DNA of 34,033 nucleotides from Lewinellaceae bacterium (GTDB taxonomy: Bacteria; Bacteroidota; Bacteroidia; Chitinophagales; Saprospiraceae), in contig CANJPT010000045.1 of the NCBI GenBank assembly GCA_947476195.1, forward strand, positions 1-34,033. The letters run 5' to 3'. Position 1 is the stretch's first letter. Every line of letters starts with the position of its first letter. The position numbers were made by a program, and so were the translations under genes. The notes beneath the pieces are model-generated. The model was given only the letters and a program-made list of their open reading frames with translations, had not been told where the DNA came from and did not search any database. Of this stretch, positions 23,341 through 30,983 are shown piece after piece.

Positions 23341-24726
23341 ATGAAAAAGCTACTTTTCTCGCTAATAATATCTGCCCTTACCCTTCAGCTTGCTCAAAGC
23401 CAAAGCCCCTATGAATTTACGTTTTTAGGTCATTGGGATGATGATGCGCTACCACTCGCTTCCCCTGGAAACTTAAATCTCCAATACAGCGGCTGCTGGG
23501 GTCTGGCCGTCAACGGGCGTGAATACGCAGTGCTCGGTGGGGCCGCACACATCCTTTTCTTTGATGTAACTGACCCTACCACCCCGAAGTTGGTGGGCAA
23601 ATTTCAGGGGACGGCAACTACGATCTGGCGCGAATTCAAATCCTACAAAAACCGAATTTACGCCGTATCCGATGGTGCCGCAGAAGGACTGATGATCTTT
23701 GACCTGAGCCATGCACAGGACTCGATTGTGCGTACTTATTGGAGCACCCAGCTGTTTGAAAAAGCGCATACGATCACCTTGGACACCGTTTCTGGACGCA
23801 TTTACCTGAATGGCGGAAATGCCACGCAGGGCATCATCGTCCTTGATGTAAGCCAAAATCCCGACCTGCCGACCTTCATTACGCATGCCACTTTTCAGGG
23901 CGGAGGCTTGCACGATTCGTATGTGCGCAATGATACCATTTATGCTTCTTCCGGTTCTGAAGGATACTATATCTACGCAATGAAAGACCCTTTCAATCCG
24001 GTCTTGCTTGCCCAGGTCAATACAGGCGGCTATAACCACAATTCCTGGCTGAACGCAGCGGGAACCTACGCCTATTATACCGAGGAGATCCCGGTTGGCC
24101 GGCCGATCCAGATTGTCAATCTGCAAAATCTTGCCTTGGGTGAGATCGAAAGTGCCGGCTACTTTTTAGACAAATTTTCGGTGGACACCGGAGACAAGAC
24201 AGCCATACCGCACAACGTGTATATCCGCGACAATATCCTGTTCGATTCTCAGTACGAGGACGGCCTGATCGCTTACGACATCAGCAACCCAACGCAACCC
24301 GTGTTGATGGCAGAATACGATACACACCCGGAAAACGCCACCTATTCGGGCTATTTTGGCAACTGGGGCAACTATCCCTGGCTTCCATCCGGCAATATTA
24401 TCGCTGGAGACATGCAGAATGGCCTCTTTATGGTAAAACTCAAGAACAATGCTGTGGGCACCCAAACCCCTGAAGATCAATTAAGTGTTCAGATCTCTCC
24501 CAACCCGGCCCATGATCAGTTGAACATACGGCTGCAAACCAGCGCTGCCGGCGCCTGGTCCTGGAAACTCTGCAACTTGGCTGGACAAATGATCTCCAAT
24601 GGAAATCAATTGGAGGGCTCATTGGAGACTACCCTTCTACTTACTGGTGTACCTCAGGGCGTATATTTTTTGAAAATAGACAATACAGAAGGGAAAAAGG
24701 TCATTCGGAAAGTGGTCGTTGAATAG
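23341..24726 (+). CDS. Choice-of-anchor-B family secreted protein with T9SS sorting domain
   Basis: The 461-residue protein starts MKKLLFSLIISALTLQLAQS, a signal peptide, and then shows LVIVD-like repeats of a beta-propeller. Diagnostic segments are 'CWGLAVNGREYAVLGGAAHI' and 'FDVTDPTTPKLVGKF', 'SHAQDSI', and 'HNVYIRDNILFDSQYEDGLI' (the H-N in 'HNSW' and 'PHN' is usual for the family). A T9SS type A domain starts near residue 383 ('VQISPNPAHDQLNI'). The family is exported and of unknown activity. The open frame goes back to 23272, but the ATG at 23341 follows a -7 box by 21 bp. Confidence 0.92.
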   Translation: MKKLLFSLIISALTLQLAQSQSPYEFTFLGHWDDDALPLASPGNLNLQYSGCWGLAVNGREYAVLGGAAHILFFDVTDPTTPKLVGKFQGTATTIWREFKSYKNRIYAVSDGAAEGLMIFDLSHAQDSIVRTYWSTQLFEKAHTITLDTVSGRIYLNGGNATQGIIVLDVSQNPDLPTFITHATFQGGGLHDSYVRNDTIYASSGSEGYYIYAMKDPFNPVLLAQVNTGGYNHNSWLNAAGTYAYYTEEIPVGRPIQIVNLQNLALGEIESAGYFLDKFSVDTGDKTAIPHNVYIRDNILFDSQYEDGLIAYDISNPTQPVLMAEYDTHPENATYSGYFGNWGNYPWLPSGNIIAGDMQNGLFMVKLKNNAVGTQTPEDQLSVQISPNPAHDQLNIRLQTSAAGAWSWKLCNLAGQMISNGNQLEGSLETTLLLTGVPQGVYFLKIDNTEGKKVIRKVVVE

Positions 24727-24827
24727 CTTTGAATCTTGGCGGGTTTAGATCATTTTTTGGAAGTGCCAACAACCCAAATAATAATCCAAAGCATAAAAAT
24801 CATTCAAAACGTTTACGTAAAACGAAT

Positions 24828-24870
24828 AGGGGGGAAGAGCAAATTCCCTATTTTGCGGCCCTTCCCCCCT
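24828..24870. terminator. Hairpin between two convergent genes, overlapping coding sequence
   Basis: AGGGGGGAAG (24828-24837) and CTTCCCCCCT (24861-24870) form a perfect 10-bp stem with a 23-nt loop. The right arm is part of the last codons of the unknown gene at 24848-26455 (its C-terminus is GGRAAK), so the stop of that gene sits inside the loop. It probably terminates one or both convergent transcripts. Confidence 0.6.
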
Positions 24871-26455
24871 GATCTTCCGTCAGCAAAGTATTGTTAATCA
24901 CTTTCACCTCCCCCATCTGAAACCACCCTGGCATTTCACTTTTATGCCCCCGGCGTCGATTAAGTTGCCCAGCGATTGCGTGCACCAGATGTTCATAGGG
25001 GACTATCTCCAATTCATGAGCCTGGTTGCTTAGCTGTAGGGGTGATTTGTGCATCTCAGATAGATAAGGCGCCGCTTTTTCGAGAAATTTATCGCAGCTA
25101 TAATTGTACCTGGATAGGATGCTCAGAATCTTAATGAAAAGCTGAGAGCGATGGGTTTGTTCATTGTTGCGGAGGTAGCGTTCGCGATATTTTTCGAGCG
25201 CGGCGATTCTGTCCCAGAGCACATCATCTTTTTCTTCTACAAAATTCAATAACACCTCGGCAGCTAAAATTGCAACGTTCATGCCCATTTTGTCTTGAGT
25301 AAAGTCTTTAATCTCATTTCGGAATCTGCTGCTTTTAACCTTCGGCACCATGCCTTCCGGGAGTACTGCGCTAGTCATTTTTTGCATAATATACAAATAG
25401 GCACCAAGGATATACCAGATCTCACGCTTGGTATCTCTCAGCACGTTGAAGCGCTTGTGCTTGGTGGCCGTATGGTAGATCATGGCAGCAGCAGACCAGT
25501 GCTGTTCATGCATGCGTAGGTAAAAACCAAGTTCCAGGGTATTGAACCAATTGTCGCTCCCGATCAATGCCTGCCCAATAGCTTTTTGAAAATATTCTCC
25601 ACCACGTTCATATTGGGCGAGATAGACACAATTAGCGATCTCAAAATAGTAGAAGATATTGAGTGCGGCACTGCAGGAGTATGGACGGGTATTAAAGTAC
25701 GTGATGGCTTCTTCATGTGTTTTTGCAGCTTCCTTATACGATGCCCCGATCATGTACATTTTTGATTTAAGGCTATAAAAAGCAATGTGAAATGCATGGG
25801 AGGGAATTACCTCGACATACTGCTCAAACTCACTTACAGATTGTTGCGCAAACGCTATATTTTCATAGCTAAGGACTTTTTTCTTGATATAGGGCAATTT
25901 AACCTTGTTCAGATAGATAAGAATCCGTTCTTCCACTAACCTCCATTCACTATATGTCTGATAAAGTGACAGATAGTGATTAAATATTTCAGGATCATCG
26001 CTGGCAATAGAGGCATGATCCATCAATACTTTAGCAGCTTCTACGACAAACTCCGGGCGGGCGTATTGCTGTCCTATTTTAAGCAATTCTTCAGCAGCTC
26101 TTTTAGCACCGTTTTTACAGGCAAACGGCGCCAGTGACTTCACCGTTGCCATCAACTGGAACCCTCTGATACGGGCATGGTTTAGTTCATCCAACAGCTG
26201 TTTATCGAAATCTATCATCAAAACCATTTGTTCCAGGCAGCGCAGGAGCTCCCGTGCTATCTGCCTGAATTTCGTGCGGGCTCCCACTTTAGCCTTATCC
26301 ACGGCCTCGGCTTCTGTCCGAAAACTATTGGCTTGCACAGCATGGAATAGTTTCAATACATCGCGGTTCTGCTTGGATAAGAAGTTGAGTAAATTTTCAT
26401 GATTGGGGATAGCATTTTCAGTCAGCGTTACCAATTCTGTTAATTCCTTGATCAT
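24848..26455 (-). CDS. Large all-helical protein of unknown function (TPR-like)
   Basis: The protein is 535 residues, starts MIKELTELVTLTENAIPNHE, has no signal peptide and is rich in Leu, Ala, Lys, Glu and aromatic residues in a helix-turn-helix pattern. Segments such as 'AFYSLKSKMYMIGASYKEAA' with 'KTHEEAITYF', and 'NCVYLAQYERGGEYFQKAI', look like tetratricopeptide repeats. I recognise no catalytic motif or DNA-binding domain. It stands alone, is divergent from the long AT-rich gap, and ends in a hairpin shared with the convergent T9SS gene. It may be a soluble scaffold; beyond TPR-like helices I give no function. The ATG at 26455 is the start of a complete reading frame. Confidence 0.88.
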   Translation of the reverse strand: MIKELTELVTLTENAIPNHENLLNFLSKQNRDVLKLFHAVQANSFRTEAEAVDKAKVGARTKFRQIARELLRCLEQMVLMIDFDKQLLDELNHARIRGFQLMATVKSLAPFACKNGAKRAAEELLKIGQQYARPEFVVEAAKVLMDHASIASDDPEIFNHYLSLYQTYSEWRLVEERILIYLNKVKLPYIKKKVLSYENIAFAQQSVSEFEQYVEVIPSHAFHIAFYSLKSKMYMIGASYKEAAKTHEEAITYFNTRPYSCSAALNIFYYFEIANCVYLAQYERGGEYFQKAIGQALIGSDNWFNTLELGFYLRMHEQHWSAAAMIYHTATKHKRFNVLRDTKREIWYILGAYLYIMQKMTSAVLPEGMVPKVKSSRFRNEIKDFTQDKMGMNVAILAAEVLLNFVEEKDDVLWDRIAALEKYRERYLRNNEQTHRSQLFIKILSILSRYNYSCDKFLEKAAPYLSEMHKSPLQLSNQAHELEIVPYEHLVHAIAGQLNRRRGHKSEMPGWFQMGEVKVINNTLLTEDQGGRAAK

Positions 26456-27699
26456 AAGCGTATTAGGATAGAGGATTATTGAATCACTTTAGGTAGCTAA
26501 GGTCACCGAGGTGCGATCAATAAATCAATAACACTTTTAAAGGATTATTCCCAAGGTTAATTGGCCGGAGCTGATACAAAGGCTTGTACGGATTTATCTA
26601 AAACCTAAACAGCCATCATACTAATTTTTTGAGCCGTAACCGACAAAAAACGCTAATAATTGGCATAAAACAGTATATAACCTGTTGGGTACCCTTGGCA
26701 AAGGCTAATATTCATTGGCTAATCCACAAAATTATTCCTGTTGGACCGTTCCGAGATACATGGCGACAATACCCGCCAATGTTTGACCGCTATAGGGCTT
26801 AGGAAAAGCCTCTCGTGCACTATTAAATGAAATCTACGCTTGCAAGTGGCTGATTATAAGACACTATGCAGAGCATATAAGCAGTATGCACCAGCTCCAA
26901 ATCAAAGCTTCAAAATTTGTAACGGTTTTTCACGATCATTTCAGGTTTTTCATCCTCAAAAATAGCCAAAATTGCGACATTTTTAGACTATAAAGACCTA
27001 AAATACGAACATTTATTGGTTGTACAATTTTCATTTTGATGATTGATTGTCAAATATTTACCATTAAATATCAAATTAAAATATGGTCATATTTCGCTCA
27101 AATTTTCCCTCCAACTGTCGTAACCAGTGCAGTAGGGTGCCCTGACATTTGTGTCGTAATCAAATCACTTTTCACTTTTAAAAAACCATTGCCATGTCAC
27201 AACCCACGCTTACAAATTACATCAACAGCAGACTAAATACCTCCTTGCTACTATGGCGACGAGCCACTCTTTCTTCCAGGGGTAATCGCACTAGAGGTAT
27301 CATTATTGATGATGTGAACGCAGGATAGCAAGATTCACGAATTCCAATATCCAGGTTCTGATTGAATTATAAACTGGGTTTAACACAAGAAAACTTTGCA
27401 TTTGTTTAGAAAACAGCAAGCCATGCCTTTAAAAGCGCATACCCAATGCATAGATCGCAATTCAAAATTAAATATTGGAAATCGTAAGTCAGCTATCAAA
27501 TTAAAATGAACAACAAATGAACAGGTTCTAATAAATTCAATTGCGAACACTTAAATAAAATTCTACGCTTTGAATTTCAATTATTTACGCGATTATTTAT
27601 CCTCTTTTCGGTGCAAAAAAACATCAAAAACCCTGCTCAACTGTCGGTACATCTAAGAATCCAACATCGCCAACTTTGTCTCATCAAAAACTAAACAAC
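26456..27699. other. AT-rich gap of about 1.2 kb with no convincing gene
   Basis: No long reading frame in either strand looks like a protein. A 44-codon frame at 27194-27328 is the only start-to-stop unit with a plausible position. I found no tRNA or rRNA-like stretch and no strong hairpin. A weak -7-like word (CAACTTTG, 27671-27678) precedes the gene at 27700. The gap may hold decayed genes, a small RNA or control DNA for the secreted cluster. Confidence 0.5.
27194..27328 (+). CDS. Possible 44-residue small ORF in the long gap
   Basis: ATG at 27194 opens a 44-residue frame starting MSQPTLTNYINSRLNTSLLL and ending in IIIDDVNAG. It is basic in the middle, has no signal peptide and resembles nothing I know. 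It is kept only because it has an ATG preceded by an A-rich stretch (TTTTAAAAAACC), the usual context here. It may well be chance. Confidence 0.2.
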   Translation: MSQPTLTNYINSRLNTSLLLWRRATLSSRGNRTRGIIIDDVNAG

Positions 27700-28107
27700 A
27701 TGACACGCTTCGACCCTCAACCATTGACTGGACCCAATAGAACACCAACACCGCCGACAGCCTGGGTAAAAACCCTATTTGAAGGTACTGATAAATACAG
27801 CCTGACCATTATGGAGAAAACAAAAATGACGAAAGTCAACAACGCTAAAGAATACTCAGGTTGTGCCTATGCTAAACTATCACTACTGGAAAGCGGTGCA
27901 GTTATGGCCTCATTCCCGGTAATGGGAATGGTATCCGGCACAATCCGCAGTATGCTGGGTGCGACCTCTTTCGAATTGGCCTCCCCTTTGAATCTCCCGC
28001 GATTTGTATTCGGCCATGATATTGAGATCCCTGCAGGACAGCACCCTATCGTTTTTGTGCTGGAAAGTTGGGTCGTATTATTCAGGCCTAAAATCAAACC
28101 AGGGTAG
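27700..28107 (+). CDS. Hypothetical protein, first gene of the secreted cluster
   Basis: The 135-residue product begins MTRFDPQPLTGPNRTPTPPT. It has no signal peptide; residues 1-35 are Pro/Thr-rich, and residues 55-130 are a beta-rich, fairly hydrophobic domain ('YAKLSLLESGAVMASFPVMG' and 'HPIVFVLESWVVLFRP'). I do not recognise the family. The frame extends to a TTG at 27676, but the ATG at 27700 after an A-rich run is preferred. It is followed by a hairpin-rich gap and the subtilase gene. Confidence 0.7.
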   Translation: MTRFDPQPLTGPNRTPTPPTAWVKTLFEGTDKYSLTIMEKTKMTKVNNAKEYSGCAYAKLSLLESGAVMASFPVMGMVSGTIRSMLGATSFELASPLNLPRFVFGHDIEIPAGQHPIVFVLESWVVLFRPKIKPG

Positions 28108-28120
28108 ACACCTTGAGTCA

Positions 28121-28293
28121 CTCGCGGGCTTGTCCCGCGAGCTGACCAAGGAAACCAAAGCACATTTCATCTGACCAACTAACCAAATGGACCAACCCTT
28201 TACGCACCTAGCCCCGATGATCGGGGCTAGGTTGGCGGCCGGGCCTACCTCAAACGAAGACACCCATTCGGAATCCCGAATAATCGGGATTCC
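28121..28293. repeat. Three successive perfect palindromes
   Basis: CTCGCGGG with CCCGCGAG (28121-28128 and 28134-28141, loop 5). ACCTAGCCCCGA with its inverse (28206-28217 and 28221-28232, loop TGA). GGAATCCCGA with TCGGGATTCC (28270-28279 and 28284-28293, loop ATAA). All have perfect stems and tiny loops, like the palindromes at 14085 and 15513, and none has a T-tract. Confidence 0.8.
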
Positions 28294-28353
28294 ATACATG
28301 GGCAGCAAGTTGGTACTGCATTGACAAACAGTAACCCACCAAATGGAGACCTC

Positions 28354-28411
28354 CGGAAAATCCACAAGAGTACGGACGCGGATGCCGAAAAGCGATCAGA
28401 GTAGGCACAAA
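28354..28411 (+). promoter_or_regulatory. Leader element, copy A (upstream of the subtilase gene)
   Basis: This roughly 58-bp stretch reads CGGAAAATCC, then GAGTACGGACGCGGATGCCG and AAAAGCGA, then AGAGTAGGCA, ending 20 bp before the subtilase ATG. A copy with a few changes lies at 29684-29744, 23 bp before the ATG at 29768. It is not in frame with the subtilase start, so it is not part of its protein. Both placement and conservation suggest a cis-acting 5' leader or promoter element. Confidence 0.6.
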
Positions 28412-28431
28412 ACCAGATCTTAATAATTACC

Positions 28432-29661
28432 ATGAAAACACGTTTTTTAATGCTTCTATTAGGCCTGTTAGCTGCAGTGCATCTTTTTGCACAGACAGAT
28501 GGGCCCATTCCCGAACAGTACATTGTATTGATCAGGGAAAGTTACGCAAGTCCTGTTGCGCTGCAGGAAGTTACCACCGAGGATCGCGAATCAGCCTTTA
28601 ACCTGAACGATGGCAAACGAACACAAAACCTACAGTTTTTGGCAAGTGTGCGCAATGCCGCCGCTATTAGCAATACGCAGGTCTTGGCCGAATATGCCGA
28701 CGCCATTGTGGGCTTCAGCGCTAAACTTACATCAGAACAAGTTAGTATGTTACGCCAAAACCCTGCCGTAGAAGGGGTTTTTCAGGACTATTATGTCAGT
28801 ACTGAGCCCGAGGCCATCGAGAGAGTCCCAGCGGAATTTTCTCCTGAAGGTCAGACAACTCCCTGTGCCATCACCAATGCCGGAGGTTTTGTCGATGCGG
28901 CTGCAAAAACCAATTGGATCTGGATTCTGGACACCGGAATTGACTTTGATCATCCAGACTTAAATGTTCAGGCATCTTTGCCTTATGCACAGTCATTCAT
29001 ATCCGGACAAACGGCCGACGATGGTAATGGACACGGCACCCATGTAGCTGGAATTGCTGCAGCCAAAAACAACGGAATCGGAATTGTGGGTGTATCAGCC
29101 GGGGCGAAGGTGGTACCAGTAAAGGTTTTACCCAATTCAGGTGCCGGTGGCTCTATATCTATCATTATTCAGGGACTAAACCATGTAGCCTCCTTTGACA
29201 AGCAAAATGATGTGGTCAATCTAAGCATTGGTGCCTATCCAATTACCAACTGTGAAAACTCAAATCTTCCACTGCGAGATGCGATCAAAAACCTGGGTAT
29301 ATCAGGCACTTGGGTTTGTATAGCCTCTGGTAACAACGCAGCAAATGCAGCCTTGTGCTCGCCTGGTTGTATCAATGGCATAAAGGTTTTAACAGTGGGA
29401 GCCATAACCTGCGCGCAGGGCTGCTATTCAGGCCCAAACTGGGGCACTCCAGTGGTTGATTGGGTAGCTACTGGCCAAAGTGTTTATTCAACCTACAAAA
29501 ACGGAGGCTATGCTACCCTGACAGGTACCTCCCAGGCCAGTCCAGTGGTTGCCGGAATCATTCATGCACGGGGAGGACTAGCACCTGTCAGTGGCGGTAC
29601 CATCAGTTGTGGAAACGCATCTGTTCCACCCGCAGCATATAAAAAAGCAAAGCGGGCTTAA
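28432..29661 (+). CDS. Subtilisin-family (S8) secreted serine protease with I9 propeptide
   Basis: The 409-residue preproenzyme has a signal peptide (MKTRFLMLLLGLLAAVHLFA), an inhibitor-I9-like propeptide (about 29-125, 'PEQYIVLIRE' and 'VEGVFQDYYV') and an S8 catalytic domain. All active-site residues are present: Asp167 (WILDTGIDFDHPDL), His201 (GNGHGTHVAG), oxyanion Asn301 (ASGNNAAN) and Ser367 (TGTSQASPVVAG). Several Cys residues in the catalytic part (145, 274, 296, 309, 313, 327, 331, 393) could form disulfides. It ends soon after the domain (KKAKRA) and has no T9SS tail, unlike the cargo proteins at 18656-24726. The ATG at 28432 follows the shared leader element by 20 bp. Confidence 0.95.
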   Translation: MKTRFLMLLLGLLAAVHLFAQTDGPIPEQYIVLIRESYASPVALQEVTTEDRESAFNLNDGKRTQNLQFLASVRNAAAISNTQVLAEYADAIVGFSAKLTSEQVSMLRQNPAVEGVFQDYYVSTEPEAIERVPAEFSPEGQTTPCAITNAGGFVDAAAKTNWIWILDTGIDFDHPDLNVQASLPYAQSFISGQTADDGNGHGTHVAGIAAAKNNGIGIVGVSAGAKVVPVKVLPNSGAGGSISIIIQGLNHVASFDKQNDVVNLSIGAYPITNCENSNLPLRDAIKNLGISGTWVCIASGNNAANAALCSPGCINGIKVLTVGAITCAQGCYSGPNWGTPVVDWVATGQSVYSTYKNGGYATLTGTSQASPVVAGIIHARGGLAPVSGGTISCGNASVPPAAYKKAKRA

Positions 29662-29683
29662 GCACTTAGATATAAGGAGAACT

Positions 29684-29744
29684 CGGAAAATCCTGATAAA
29701 AGAGTACGAACGCGGATGCCGAAAAGCGAATAGAGTAGGCAAAA
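29684..29744 (+). promoter_or_regulatory. Leader element, copy B (upstream of the gene at 29768)
   Basis: This is the second copy of the element at 28354-28411, with the same CGGAAAATCC, GAGTACGAACGCGGATGCCG, AAAAGCGA and AGAGTAGGCA words in the same order. A small insertion (TGATAA) separates the first two words. It lies 22 bp after the subtilase stop codon and 23 bp before the next ATG. Confidence 0.6.
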
Positions 29745-29767
29745 TAAGCTTTATTGAACCATTTATT

Positions 29768-30223
29768 ATGAAAACACTTGTTTATTTATTGCTGGCCTGT
29801 GCCTTTATATTGCCAGGTTTTGCAACAAAGGCTTCTACAACACCTTCAGTTGATGAAGTAGGCCCTAAATTCACTTTTACTTTCGAGTTGGGAAGAAAGT
29901 CTAAGAACTGTGAAAGAATTGGCCTATGCAACTTTAGCTTTGGTAGCGCCGAACGCCCATCCGGTCCTATAAGCGAAAATATAGTCACTGGTACGGCCTG
30001 GATTGATAATGGCAAATTACAAATCGAGTTCAACCGCGCGTCTATGACCGATGCTACTTATCAGACCCATTTTGGCAGTGGCAAGTTTCAACTCGAAGAA
30101 GATTTTACCCTGCCGGCTGACATTGCCTTTGCCTTAGGCGTTCGCTCCTACACGATCAAAACAGGTAAATATCCACTTCCTCTATCCACCGGCAAATACG
30201 ACGTTATACCCGTGACTTTCTAA
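29768..30223 (+). CDS. Secreted small protein of unknown function, family 1 (paralog of 33339-33809)
   Basis: This 151-residue protein has a signal peptide (MKTLVYLLLACAFILPGFAT) and a beta-rich mature part. Its core 'FTFTFELGRKSKNCERIGLC' aligns with 'FFASVELGSPEADCAHFGIC' of the product of 33339-33809, and a later block 'GKLQIEFNRASMTDATYQTH' aligns with 'GLLRFEFSLKGMRTDTRTQF', followed in both by an LPxxI and a GxYxL segment. The two are clear but diverged paralogs with a conserved Cys pair. I do not know the family. The frame is open far upstream, into the subtilase gene; the ATG at 29768 gives the signal peptide. Confidence 0.82.
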   Translation: MKTLVYLLLACAFILPGFATKASTTPSVDEVGPKFTFTFELGRKSKNCERIGLCNFSFGSAERPSGPISENIVTGTAWIDNGKLQIEFNRASMTDATYQTHFGSGKFQLEEDFTLPADIAFALGVRSYTIKTGKYPLPLSTGKYDVIPVTF

Positions 30224-30232
30224 TTCTCATTG

Positions 30233-30262
30233 CTTGCGGCAGGTAGAGTTGCCTGCCGCAAG
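30233..30262 (+). terminator. Strong hairpin after the gene at 29768-30223
   Basis: An 11-bp perfect stem, CTTGCGGCAGG (30233-30243) with CCTGCCGCAAG (30252-30262), loop 8 nt, starts 10 bp after the stop. No T-run follows, so it may be an RNA end or processing hairpin rather than a full terminator. Confidence 0.6.
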
Positions 30263-30279
30263 TATTAAATCAATTAAAA

Positions 30280-30906
30280 ATGAAGTACTTGACCTTATTG
30301 CTATTGTTTTCAACCCTGATGCTTACCAGCTCTTGCAAATACATCCTTATAAAATATGAGCGCGTCAAGCAACCAACGCTGGAAAACCATGAATCGTTAT
30401 CCAGATTTTTATGTTCCAAGGGAATAGACACTTCTGAAATCCTTTGTTTTAAAGATACTACAGCATTGAATACCTTTTATAAGCTTCATCTTTCAGTACC
30501 GGAGGCAAGGTTTTTCAATAAAGAAAAAAAACTGGTTGATTATCGAAATTCTATTTTCGATTGCAATGGGATGGTCTCAGTATTCATTGAAAAAGTAGAC
30601 TCTATAAATCTAGTAACCCCTATAGAGGGGGAATATTTAGACAAATACCTGGAGTCTGTTGTGGTAGAAAGCACAGGCAATCCATTCACCTTAGAAAACC
30701 AAAAATACGAGGTGTATATGGTCGTTTATTGGGCAAAATATTTAGGAAATGTAAGTAAGCGCAAAGTATACGACTGGCAGGAACATGTCAAAAAAGCAAA
30801 TCAAGACGGTACAAGAATCCGGATGATTTTAGTCGATATTGATTATCAGAAATTCTGGGGTATTTCAAAAGATGTGTTGCCCGAGTTTATTTTTAGTTCA
30901 TTCTAA
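30280..30906 (+). CDS. Putative lipoprotein of unknown function
   Basis: This 208-residue protein has a lipoprotein signal (MKYLTLLLLFSTLMLTSSCK, Cys19) and so would be anchored in a membrane. The mature part alternates charged helices and beta strands; Cys residues occur near 44, 56 and 94. I recognise no domain. It lies in the same direction as its neighbours, 56 bp after the preceding stop. The ATG at 30280 is set by the signal. Confidence 0.85.
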   Translation: MKYLTLLLLFSTLMLTSSCKYILIKYERVKQPTLENHESLSRFLCSKGIDTSEILCFKDTTALNTFYKLHLSVPEARFFNKEKKLVDYRNSIFDCNGMVSVFIEKVDSINLVTPIEGEYLDKYLESVVVESTGNPFTLENQKYEVYMVVYWAKYLGNVSKRKVYDWQEHVKKANQDGTRIRMILVDIDYQKFWGISKDVLPEFIFSSF

Positions 30907-30983
30907 TTCAATAATTATAGATCGGCCTATTTCGAATTTTAAAACACTCAGATCATTAAAATTACGGTTTAAATCATTAAGCT

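Larger units (their letters stand above)
28108..28431. other. Gap of 324 bp with three hairpins and a leader element
   Basis: No gene is visible between the first gene of the cluster and the subtilase. It contains three perfect short-loop hairpins in a row (28121-28141, 28206-28232, 28270-28293) and then a 58-bp leader element (28354-28411) that recurs before the gene at 29768. Confidence 0.6.

Noticed and set aside
23473-24126. Minus-strand frame of 217 codons inside the choice-of-anchor-B gene
   Set aside because: It lies opposite a gene with signal peptide, family motifs and T9SS tail; no support of its own.
29684-29767. The leader repeat as coding sequence (EYERGCRKANRVG in copy B)
   Set aside because: Copy A is out of frame with its gene and differences between copies do not favour silent changes, so a nucleic-acid element is more likely than a protein segment.
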